Of a stretch of 24,034 nucleotides of DNA, positions 1 through 4,641 are shown piece after piece. The stretch spans positions 1 through 24,034 of IMG/VR virus record IMGVR_UViG_3300046000_002606. One strand, given 5' to 3'. The notes below the pieces were generated by a model. It was not told the DNA's origin. It made no database searches and saw nothing but the letters and a program-made list of their open reading frames with translations. Source of the stretch: a virus. Position numbers and translations under genes: made by a program. Within the stretch, counting starts at the first letter, position 1. Every line of letters starts with the position of its first letter.

Positions 1-106
1 AATAGCCGTGGAATCGGTAGCCGTCCCAGTCTGCCTCGACCAGAAACACATGGGTGATGACCAGTTGGTCATCTTCGATGGTATAAGTTGCGCCATAGTT
101 TTGCAT
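1..106 (-). CDS. Hypothetical protein, 3' part cut by window edge
   Basis: The minus-strand reading frame opens with ATG at 106 and stays open to base 1, giving the first 35 residues (MQNYGATYTIEDDQLVITHV...). The start is well placed: an AAGGAAA ribosome site lies about 8 bases upstream, and the ATG shares one base with the TAA of the upstream gene (TAATG), which implies translational coupling. The visible part is acidic with alternating hydrophobic residues and shows no motif I recognise. It is the last visible gene of the leftward operon. Function unknown; that it is coding is likely from the ribosome site and the overlap. Confidence 0.6.
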   Translation of the reverse strand, partial: MQNYGATYTIEDDQLVITHVFLVEADWDGYRFHGY

Positions 107-285
107 TATGCTGTTTCCTTTTTATTCAAAGCTGAGATAAGTAATCTGGCAAAATGTTGAACAGACGCATAGTCTTGCTGCTCTCTGTGAGTCAGTGCTT
201 CGATGTTGCTTCCGTGACTTACGAAAGCAACAGCGCTGTGAATGCCAGCCTGTACTGCCAGCTTTAAAATGTCGTCATTGCTCAT
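106..285 (-). CDS. Small hypothetical protein (59 aa)
   Basis: This gene starts at MSNDDILKLAVQAG. A longer frame extends back to 522, but that extension is antisense-like filler overlapping the upstream gene, while ATG 285 has an AGGACA ribosome site within the leader AGGACATAGCACCATG and lies 4 bases past the upstream stop (290-292). The protein is mostly helical in appearance, with a region HREQQDYASVQHFARLL. The same 16-base leader precedes the gene starting at 1010. The stop overlaps the next start by one base. No function can be assigned; it is a typical phage accessory gene. Confidence 0.6.
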   Translation of the reverse strand: MSNDDILKLAVQAGIHSAVAFVSHGSNIEALTHREQQDYASVQHFARLLISALNKKETA

Positions 286-289
286 GGTG

Positions 290-625
290 CTATGTCCTGC
301 CAGACCCGCTACAGGCAGGGCAGATACCCGGCTCTGAGTCGCATTCATAAACCCCGTCATCCGGCACTGTAAAAGTCTCGCAGCTTCCACTTTTAGTGGC
401 GTTGGCTTGCATTTCAACCATTGGCGGGTTTCCATTGCCCATGGATTCCTCAGCTTCGCTACACCATGCCTCCTCAGCTTCGCCGCCAGTGTCAAAATTG
501 TGGTCTTCGTTTTGGGTGGCAAGAATCCAAGCCTTGATATAGGCCCAGCCTTTACCGTTAACGCGCCTTACAGGCGGCTCTGAGTCGTCCGGGCCATCAT
601 CGCGCCAATCGTCATCGTAATTCAT
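290..625 (-). CDS. Acidic protein with C-terminal Cys pair, possible zinc ribbon (111 aa)
   Basis: The frame begins MNYDDDWRDDGPDDSEPP and ends in CDSEPGICPACSGSGRT. The tail has a CPxC pair preceded by two further cysteines, which could bind a metal as a small zinc ribbon; the CxxCxGxG pattern resembles phage and DnaJ-type zinc knuckles, but only part of such a site is present. The body is strongly acidic (EAEEAWCSEAEESMG). The ATG shares bases with the preceding gene's TGA (ATGA), so it is probably coupled to it. Specific function unknown. Confidence 0.65.
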   Translation of the reverse strand: MNYDDDWRDDGPDDSEPPVRRVNGKGWAYIKAWILATQNEDHNFDTGGEAEEAWCSEAEESMGNGNPPMVEMQANATKSGSCETFTVPDDGVYECDSEPGICPACSGSGRT

Positions 626-816
626 TTGTAATCCTTCAATATTGAGTCAATTTCCGCATTTAGAACGGTCTGTTCGTAGATATGGCTGCGCTGAATGTAC
701 GCGGTTCCCATGTCAAAATTTAGCCCTAAGGCTTGCGCTTTTTGCAGTAGCTGCAAGATTTTTTGAATCTGATCGGCTTCAATTTGACGCCCAGCTGCAA
801 GTGGTTTATTGGTCAT
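622..816 (-). CDS. Small helical hypothetical protein (64 aa)
   Basis: I place the start at ATG 816 (MTNKPLAAGRQIEADQIQ), because it overlaps the TGA of the upstream gene as ATGA; an ATG at 846 in the same frame would put 30 bases inside that gene. Residues from about 10 to 28 (IEADQIQKILQLLQKAQALG) look like an amphipathic helix, and the C-terminus (EIDSILKDYK) another. It ends by overlapping the next start by four bases. No family recognised. Confidence 0.6.
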   Translation of the reverse strand: MTNKPLAAGRQIEADQIQKILQLLQKAQALGLNFDMGTAYIQRSHIYEQTVLNAEIDSILKDYK

Positions 817-1010
817 GCTGGCACCCCGTCGTGAAAACCAAGCCACAATTCTGCGCTGAGGAGGTCACCCATGAGCCACCAGCCTACAGTTCTGGCATCA
901 GGCATGAGTCCGTAGACATGGACTTCGCCGTTTCGAGTTATGCGGTGGCTTCGTGGCCCGAATTTAGCCCTTAGGGCAGCACGTAGAATTTTGATAGGGA
1001 TTTTTTTCAT
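813..1010 (-). CDS. Small basic-then-aromatic hypothetical protein (65 aa)
   Basis: MKKIPIKILRAALRAKFGPRSHRITRNGEVHVYG opens with a basic amphipathic stretch and is followed by a short beta-like segment and a tryptophan-containing C-terminal half (GWWLMGDLLSAELWLGF). That half is not long or hydrophobic enough to call a membrane segment with confidence. The leader AGGACATAGCACCATG supplies a ribosome site and is identical to the one before the gene starting at 285. ATGA overlaps occur at both ends, so it belongs to the same polycistron. The pattern is reminiscent of small phage proteins of unknown role. Confidence 0.6.
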   Translation of the reverse strand: MKKIPIKILRAALRAKFGPRSHRITRNGEVHVYGLMPDARTVGWWLMGDLLSAELWLGFHDGVPA

Positions 1011-1192
1011 GGTGCTATGTCCTTTGTGTGTGTAATCGTTACATGGGGCTGTGTGTATCTTTGCAGTCGTCGATGTGCCGCCACCTCTGTAGCATACACA
1101 GCAAAATTAACCCAGTCGTCATAGTCTGGACGATAGCGCTGCAGCATGTAGCAGCCGTCTAAGGGTATCATTCTCACACCTGTATCATACAT
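1007..1192 (-). CDS. Small hypothetical protein (61 aa)
   Basis: The likely start is ATG 1192 (MYDTGVRMIPLDGCYMLQRY), which has a GAAAGG site 9 bases upstream and overlaps the end of the previous gene by only 8 bases. A longer in-frame start at 1315 would lie deep inside that gene and adds proline- and threonine-rich shadow sequence. The protein is rich in tyrosine and arginine (RYRPDYDDWVNFAVYATEVAAHRRLQRY), suggesting a compact alpha/beta fold. It ends overlapping the next ATG by four bases. Function unknown. Confidence 0.6.
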   Translation of the reverse strand: MYDTGVRMIPLDGCYMLQRYRPDYDDWVNFAVYATEVAAHRRLQRYTQPHVTITHTKDIAP

Positions 1193-1538
1193 AAATGAAG
1201 CCTTTCTTTTCGTGGACAATGAGGGCTGCTGTGTCGGCTGTGAGCATAGGATCACCAGTGGCGCTGAGTACAAAGGTGTTGCCTCTGTAGGGGTTGTAGG
1301 TGACTCGCAGCACACCGACGCTCTCTAGGCTGTCTACAAGGGTGCCAACGACACCAGCATGTACATTCTTGCGCTTCTCTTGCAGCACTCGCTGACGCCC
1401 TGCCTCTGACACCTTGAACGTCACATTCTCAAGTGCCACAAAGGTGGCATGCTTGATTACAAGGCCCTTGCTAGCACCCTCAAGCGCTTTGACGCTGAAA
1501 CACTTGCGGTGCAGGTTGAAGTAGACGAAGACTTTCAT
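1185..1538 (-). CDS. Conserved-looking phage protein of unknown function (117 aa)
   Basis: The protein starts MKVFVYFNLHRKCFSVKALEG, carries a central basic segment (EAGRQRVLQEKRKNVHAG) and ends in a hydrophobic and basic segment. I recall very similar openings (MKVFVYFNLH...) in small early proteins of other phages, all without a known role; this is memory, not a search. The ribosome site AAAGGAAA lies inside a 20-base sequence that is repeated exactly ahead of the gene starting at 2073 and can form a small hairpin. It begins 20 bases after the upstream stop and overlaps the next gene by 8 bases. Confidence 0.75.
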   Translation of the reverse strand: MKVFVYFNLHRKCFSVKALEGASKGLVIKHATFVALENVTFKVSEAGRQRVLQEKRKNVHAGVVGTLVDSLESVGVLRVTYNPYRGNTFVLSATGDPMLTADTAALIVHEKKGFIYV

Positions 1539-1539
1539 G

Positions 1540-1559
1540 TGTGTTTCCTTTCAGGAAAT
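1540..1559 (-). repeat. 20-bp leader repeat, copy 1, with hairpin over the ribosome site
   Basis: The + strand sequence TGTGTTTCCTTTCAGGAAAT is identical to 2075-2094. In the mRNA the arms UUUCC and GGAAA can pair around a UGAAA loop, covering the AAAGGAAA ribosome site of the gene starting at 1538. Confidence 0.7.
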
Positions 1560-1798
1560 TACGCTATCAATGTATTGTAATAACTCTCGGGTAGATCAAA
1601 GCATGTGTTTCGATCATCTGTGCCATCATCGTCAATGACAATTTCACCTGCAGATAATAGCTGATCAATAGCTGCAGCGAAAAGTAGATTGTCGTATGGT
1701 ACTGCCTGATCACGGCATTCCCGGCGCAAATCTTGGCGATATTGTGGACCGCTTGATTTCATCATGTCAACGATGCATTCAGTGCATGGATATGTCAT
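1559..1798 (-). CDS. Hypothetical protein, possibly winged-helix-like (79 aa)
   Basis: The ATG at 1798 is preceded by GAAGGACA, a good ribosome site, and by a degenerate copy of the repeated promoter/leader cassette. The sequence MTYPCTECIVDMM has a CxxC pair at residues 5-8, which lacks partners for a full zinc site. Residues from about 38 (LLFAAAIDQLLSAGEIVIDDDG) read like a recognition helix followed by a beta wing, as in small winged-helix proteins, so a DNA-binding role is possible but only a guess. Its stop lies inside the repeated 20-base leader of the next gene. Confidence 0.6.
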   Translation of the reverse strand: MTYPCTECIVDMMKSSGPQYRQDLRRECRDQAVPYDNLLFAAAIDQLLSAGEIVIDDDGTDDRNTCFDLPESYYNTLIA

Positions 1799-1841
1799 TA
1801 TGTGTCCTTCAGAACGTGTTGAAAATTAAACCGATGGACGG

Positions 1842-1871
1842 ATTATGCCAACCTTTGAATACCCTTGCTTG
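1842..1871 (-). promoter_or_regulatory. Degenerate promoter (cassette copy A)
   Basis: By alignment with copy C this has CATAAT (1842-1847) and an 18-bp spacer starting AGGGTATT, as in copy C, but the -35 has decayed to CAAGCA (1866-1871). It overlaps the 3' end of the gene ending at 1843 and precedes the gene starting at 1798. It is probably weak or activator-dependent. Confidence 0.45.
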
Positions 1872-2073
1872 CTGTAGGGGCAATATTGATAAGGGGATGC
1901 ACGGTGAAAAATCCACTTAGGTGGATTGTTGCCCCTGTCAGACGGTAGCACTTAGCCCATGCCATGGCTTCGCTGTAGGTATGAGTGTAATGACGCTTGG
2001 TGCAACCTATGCCTATGATGGTATAGCCTATACGCTTAGCGACGGCGGTGGAAATGATGCGAGAGATTTTCAT
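1843..2073 (-). CDS. Small conserved-looking phage protein (76 aa)
   Basis: The protein begins MKISRIISTAVAKRIGYTII and has a central segment THTYSEAMAWAKCYRLTGAT. The pattern (basic N-terminus, TYxEAxAWAxCY) resembles short phage proteins I have seen unannotated. A ribosome site, AAAGGAAA, lies in the 20-base sequence shared with the gene starting at 1538. The last 10 or so codons (ending GIQRLA) run across the degenerate promoter cassette at 1842-1871, so the C-terminus doubles as regulatory DNA. Function unknown. Confidence 0.6.
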   Translation of the reverse strand: MKISRIISTAVAKRIGYTIIGIGCTKRHYTHTYSEAMAWAKCYRLTGATIHLSGFFTVHPLINIAPTASKGIQRLA

Positions 2074-2074
2074 A

Positions 2075-2094
2075 TGTGTTTCCTTTCAGGAAAT
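2075..2094 (-). repeat. 20-bp leader repeat, copy 2, with hairpin over the ribosome site
   Basis: This is the exact second copy of the leader at 1540-1559, placed at the same distance from the ATG of the gene starting at 2073. The same 5-bp stem overlaps the ribosome site. Confidence 0.7.
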
Positions 2095-2114
2095 GTAGTG
2101 CAGGAGTACACTGA

Positions 2115-2135
2115 TATGGGCTTTATAGGCCCATA
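2115..2135 (-). other. Intergenic hairpin after the 254-aa gene
   Basis: TATGGGC and GCCCATA pair perfectly (7 bp) around a 7-base loop, 30 bases past the stop at 2165. No T-tract follows on the minus strand, so it is not a classical terminator. It may protect or process the transcript, or be a weak terminator. The surrounding 2074-2164 gap holds no convincing gene. Confidence 0.5.
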
Positions 2136-2164
2136 CCGCTGTGCTATCTGCCTTGCGGCCTTGC

Positions 2165-2929
2165 TCAGCCTACATATGCTGCCTTTGCTGTGCCGTGTGC
2201 CACAATCGCTATCGACTTTGCCGCCACAGTAGTGCCAGCACACAATCCACATTTGTCACATGTGGTTTTGAAACCTGCTTCGGCACTGGCAGGGCACAGC
2301 GCTTCTCCCTTATCAAGGGAAAGCTTACCCTGTGCAATCCATTGGTTGACGGGGATAACCCGGAATGTACGCTGTCCCTTAGCCCATGCACTCTGTGCCA
2401 CTGTCAGGTTATCGGCACTCACCATGTACAGCGCTGCATTGAACGAAGCACTAGGCATGTTGCTTTGATGGCTGTATCCTGTGTGACCCTCAGCTTCGCT
2501 GATAAGCGCTGTCCATACGCTCTGTGGCACTGCAGCACCATCGCCGTATGTACCGATTCTAACCATGCGGTCCTTGCCCAATGATGCCAATTGGTCCGGT
2601 GCTGCTACAGGATACTTACCTGCCTTGAAACCTTTGTACACAATCAGCACACCTTGTCCCATGTTGACATAGCATGTACGGCCTACGGCAAGCTTTTTGT
2701 CTGGGCTGTTGGTAGCAGTGCCACGATGGATACAGGTGCCACAGATAGAGTAGTCTTCGCCGCTTTTGTTTGCATCACGTGGGTCTATGTCACTACGTAG
2801 TATGTATGTCTGCATCATGTTGGCTGTCTTTTTGTTGCTGCTTTTTGTCAGTGCAACGACGACGATGGGCTTGCCATCAAGTGTAGACGGACCGCTATAG
2901 ATGATGTAACCTGTAGGTGCTTTAGCCAT
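2165..2929 (-). CDS. Conserved phage protein of unknown function, Cys-rich (254 aa)
   Basis: This is the largest gene of the minus-strand block. I choose ATG 2929 (MAKAPTGYIIYSGPSTLDG), which has an AGGACA site in the repeated leader; an upstream ATG at 2980 in frame would lie within the promoter's -10 element. The N-terminal segment GPSTLDGKPIVVVAL, a GEDYSICGTCIHRG cluster near residue 75 and a C-terminal TTCDKCGLCAGT cluster are landmarks. I recall this combination in a widespread phage family of unknown function (annotated as a DUF), not verified here. The cysteines could form one or two metal sites. A strong promoter stands directly upstream (2979-3008), so it is probably transcribed strongly, and a 7-bp hairpin lies just after the stop. 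Confidence 0.8.
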   Translation of the reverse strand: MAKAPTGYIIYSGPSTLDGKPIVVVALTKSSNKKTANMMQTYILRSDIDPRDANKSGEDYSICGTCIHRGTATNSPDKKLAVGRTCYVNMGQGVLIVYKGFKAGKYPVAAPDQLASLGKDRMVRIGTYGDGAAVPQSVWTALISEAEGHTGYSHQSNMPSASFNAALYMVSADNLTVAQSAWAKGQRTFRVIPVNQWIAQGKLSLDKGEALCPASAEAGFKTTCDKCGLCAGTTVAAKSIAIVAHGTAKAAYVG

Positions 2930-2978
2930 GATATGTGTGTCCTGTAGAACGTGGTTGAAAATTGAATCGACGGGTTGC

Positions 2979-3008
2979 ATTGTAGGGGCTTTTTAAAGGC
3001 CCCGTCAA
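2979..3008 (-). promoter_or_regulatory. Sigma-70-type promoter with palindromic spacer (cassette copy B)
   Basis: TTGACG (3003-3008), an 18-bp spacer and TACAAT (2979-2984) form a strong promoter for the 254-aa gene starting at 2929. The spacer contains an inverted repeat, GGGGC...GCCCC on the + strand (2985-3003), placing a dyad between the two promoter elements, where a repressor or a MerR-like activator could act. Confidence 0.85.
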
Positions 3009-3022
3009 GTGTAGGGTATTTG

Positions 3023-3190
3023 TCAGGCTGTCAGTGCATTGTACAGGTCGGCCAGTTCATTGTATGTTGCAACCTTACCCGTCGCTACAGCTACAAGCAT
3101 GGACATGTTATCTACGTTACCGCACTGAAGCTTTGCTGCTTCGTAAAGCTTTGCTTCTTGCAGGGCGCTGATGACGTCGTTTGTTTGCAT
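3023..3190 (-). CDS. Small hypothetical protein (55 aa), first gene of the minus-strand block
   Basis: A short frame begins at ATG 3190 with MQTNDVISALQEAKLYEAAK and ends LADLYNALTA at TGA 3023-3025. It is supported by a near-consensus promoter about 50 bases upstream (3236-3264), an AGGACA ribosome site, and the same leader type as the genes at 2929 and 1798. The sequence looks wholly alpha-helical. A competing frame at 3112-3312 reads through the promoter and lacks a ribosome site, so I discard it. No family recognised. Confidence 0.7.
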   Translation of the reverse strand: MQTNDVISALQEAKLYEAAKLQCGNVDNMSMLVAVATGKVATYNELADLYNALTA

Positions 3191-3235
3191 GATATGTGTC
3201 CTATAGAACCACAGCGAAATTGCTGCATGGCCTCA

Positions 3236-3264
3236 ATTATGCCGAGCTTTAATACCCTTGTCAA
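3236..3264 (-). promoter_or_regulatory. Sigma-70-type promoter (cassette copy C)
   Basis: On the minus strand a perfect -35 TTGACA (3259-3264) is followed after exactly 17 bp by CATAAT (3236-3241), one base from consensus. It sits 46 bases ahead of the 55-aa gene at 3190. It implies recognition by host RNA polymerase holoenzyme. Confidence 0.85.
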
Positions 3265-3310
3265 CTGTAGGGCTTTTATGGCAGCTTTGCTGCAGCGCGG
3301 TACAGGCGTC

Positions 3311-3343
3311 ACATCACGCGAGCATCACGCAAGCATCACGCGA
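3311..3343. repeat. Three tandem 11-bp repeats
   Basis: Three adjacent units ACATCACGCGA, GCATCACGCAA and GCATCACGCGA follow each other without gaps. The 11-bp period is close to one helical turn, so a protein binding each unit would line up on one DNA face. They lie about 45 bp upstream of the -35 of the leftward promoter at 3236-3264. Confidence 0.8.
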
Positions 3344-3447
3344 GGCTTTGACGGATAAATTGGGTGGTGGTGGTCTGGACAGCCCTAAAGGGCGGTGTAC
3401 CTGTACAGGAAGCTTCACAGGCGCGTGAGGTGGTGGTGTGATGTTGT

Positions 3448-3501
3448 AGACTGGTTAGTCTTTTTTGTGTACCGCCAGTCTATTTTGTGACTGATCAGTC
3501 T
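3448..3501. repeat. AGTCT elements at exact 20-bp spacing with two dyads
   Basis: AGTCT occurs at 3457-3461, 3477-3481 and 3497-3501, each 20 bp apart. The first is the right arm of AGACT-GGTT-AGTCT (3448-3461) and the third belongs to the perfect palindrome GACTGATCAGTC (3489-3500). Dyad centres are 40 bp apart. This is a typical look for operators or iterons bound by a dimeric protein. Confidence 0.75.
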
Positions 3502-3636
3502 AAAAGCTGTATGTTTAACCAGTATTTCTATCTCTGAAATCCGATTTTGAATCAGTTTACATGATGCGCGTAAGTCGTTGATCTTAAAAGGTATTCTTAA
3601 ATCTAGGTGAAACGCACACACACCTATGTCATCACC

Positions 3637-3659
3637 TGCATCATCACGCGCATGATGCA
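3637..3659. repeat. Perfect 8-bp inverted repeat
   Basis: TGCATCAT and ATGATGCA are separated by CACGCGC. The loop CACGCGC echoes the CATCACGC repeats at 3311-3343, so one protein may recognise both. No T-run follows, so a terminator is unlikely. Confidence 0.6.
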
Positions 3660-3922
3660 TGTGACGTGCGCGCGCAGCCACGGCTGACGGGGGCGGGCGT
3701 GGGCCATGGGGGGTACCCGCGTATATTGTATATAGCCTCGTCCTAAAATCAGGAAAATAGGGTTTGTTAACCAGCCTTTCCCACACGCACTGCTTTGCCC
3801 AGCATATACATAGCTTAGAACGCATCAGAACAGCCTGTGGCAGCTTTAAACCATAGCAGCAATGGCTACATAGCAACGCAGCCTTAAAAGCCATCCTAGC
3901 CCTTCTAATCCAATGTGTTGTT

Positions 3923-4033
3923 TGTTAGCAACACACAACAAACATTGTTGACACAACATACCAAGCTGTGTAACACTATGGGTAAGCAGTTGGGAATGAA
4001 AACACCGTGGGCTGCTCAGTTGTTGTTACAACA
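3923..4033. repeat. Family of TGTTG-N3-CAACA dyads
   Basis: TGTTG-ACA-CAACA (3946-3958) and TGTTG-TTA-CAACA (4021-4033) share arms and the 3-base centre. A shorter relative, TGTT-AGC-AACA, lies at 3923-3933. The first overlaps a TTGACA element. They look like binding sites of a symmetric regulator. Confidence 0.6.
3948..3976 (+). promoter_or_regulatory. Possible rightward promoter with operator over -35
   Basis: A perfect TTGACA (3948-3953) lies 17 bp before TAACAC (3971-3976), which matches only half of the -10 consensus. The -35 is inside the TGTTG-ACA-CAACA dyad. No convincing gene starts until 4332, so the product would have a long leader. Tentative. Confidence 0.35.
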
Positions 4034-4161
4034 GCTTTCGCTACCAACACGGGGTTGACATCAGAGGTAGCAGCGTGGGACATAATTCTAGTGCGCGATG
4101 TAGCAGGGGCTTATTCCTTGTAAAGACTGGATGAAATGAAGTGTTATAAGCAACACGGATT

Positions 4162-4236
4162 CTAAAGTTTTTGCTTTAGTAAATTGTCGAACCTTCTTCT
4201 TTAAGCGGGTTAAGACAAACTTTAACTAAAGTTTTT
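4162..4236. repeat. CTAAAGTTTTT direct repeats within inverted repeats
   Basis: CTAAAGTTTTT occurs at 4162-4172 and 4226-4236. The first continues into a dyad CTAAAG-TTTTTG-CTTTAG (4162-4179) and the second is the right half of AAACTTTA-AC-TAAAGTTT (4217-4234), both perfect. They lie about 100-170 bp before the first rightward gene and could be operators or AT-rich hairpins ending upstream transcription. Confidence 0.55.
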
Positions 4237-4323
4237 AGAAATATATGATTTATGACCCAATACAACTTCTAATTAGTCTATATAGCTATATTGTTTAATG
4301 TAAGTATTGTTAATAGATTAATG

Positions 4324-4329
4324 TATAAT
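4324..4329 (+). promoter_or_regulatory. Consensus -10 box abutting the first rightward gene
   Basis: A perfect TATAAT preceded by TG lies 2 bases before the ATG at 4332. No acceptable -35 is present 15-19 bp upstream. If used, transcription would begin near 4336, just ahead of the second in-frame ATG at 4338, giving a leaderless message. It may instead be chance in an AT-rich stretch. Confidence 0.3.
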
Positions 4330-4331
4330 CT

Positions 4332-4592
4332 ATGTTTATGAACACTACTGCTTACTATACTAGACAACAACTTATTGATAGTGGACAACTAGATGCTAAA
4401 CCCTACAGCATCACTAATAGCGCCTACATTGCATTACATAATGAATGCTTGAATAGTGTTCACATACCTCATAGTGATGTTTACTATGTACGTGCTGCAT
4501 TAGAGAAACATAGTGGTATATTTCTTCCTTTAGATGTTGTTGAGAAAGCAATGAAAGCTGAAGGATGGAGAGATAAGAAGTTTGTTGTATAA
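4332..4592 (+). CDS. Hypothetical protein, first gene of the rightward block (86 aa)
   Basis: The frame opens MFMNTTAYYTRQQLIDSGQL; ATG 4338 (the third codon) is an equally possible start. Neither has a ribosome site, unlike most genes here. The protein is polar and tyrosine-rich, with a helical C-terminal part (LDVVEKAMKAEGWRDKK) that looks natural for a small globular protein. It follows the repeat-rich control region and precedes the KGG-protein cluster. Codon choice (GCT, AGT, TTA endings in A/T) agrees with the neighbouring rightward genes. Function unknown. Confidence 0.6.
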   Translation: MFMNTTAYYTRQQLIDSGQLDAKPYSITNSAYIALHNECLNSVHIPHSDVYYVRAALEKHSGIFLPLDVVEKAMKAEGWRDKKFVV

Positions 4593-4605
4593 CTCTTATA
4601 GTTGT

Positions 4606-4622
4606 GAGGCATAGCCTCTTTA
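4606..4622 (+). terminator. Weak hairpin, possible attenuator
   Basis: GAGGC-ATA-GCCTC forms a 5-bp GC-rich stem followed by TTTAGTTGTT. The stem is short and the T-run broken, so it would be a leaky terminator between the first gene and the KGG cluster at best. Confidence 0.35.
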
Positions 4623-4641
4623 GTTGTTAATGAAAGAAACC

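Larger units (their letters stand above)
3265..4331. other. Repeat-rich divergent intergenic region (~1.07 kb)
   Basis: The leftward genes start at 3190 and the rightward genes at 4332, so this region separates divergent units. I see no convincing gene: the longest frame (3415-3894 minus) is rich in odd H/R/P runs and lacks a ribosome site. Instead it holds an 11-bp tandem repeat, AGTCT elements on a 20-bp period, several perfect dyads, a GC-rich patch (about 3685-3720, with GGGTACCC) beside an AT-rich one (3720-3735), and a 12-bp palindrome ATATAGCTATAT (4280-4291). It looks like a control region and possibly a replication origin; nothing seen proves an origin. Confidence 0.6.

Noticed and set aside
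106-522. Long minus-strand frame extending the 59-aa gene upstream
   Set aside because: It overlaps the better supported gene at 290-625, and the internal ATG at 285 has a ribosome site.
642-974. 110-codon + strand frame
   Set aside because: Antisense to two coupled minus-strand genes with ribosome sites; no own ribosome site.
1921-2584. Overlapping + strand frames (1921-2232, 2141-2584)
   Set aside because: They are opposite to the convincing minus-strand genes and rich in Cys/Leu/His as shadow frames are.
3112-3312. 66-codon minus-strand frame
   Set aside because: It runs through the promoter at 3236-3264 and antisense to the better 55-aa frame context; no ribosome site.
3311-3343. CRISPR-like array
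   Set aside because: The repeats are 11 bp with no spacers, so it is a simple tandem repeat.
3415-3894. 159-codon minus-strand frame in the control region
   Set aside because: No ribosome site, odd H/R/P-rich runs and coverage of the phased repeats; probably chance.
4055-4086. TTGACA followed by CATAAT on the + strand
   Set aside because: The spacer is 20 bp, too long for a normal promoter; noted only as possible leftover.
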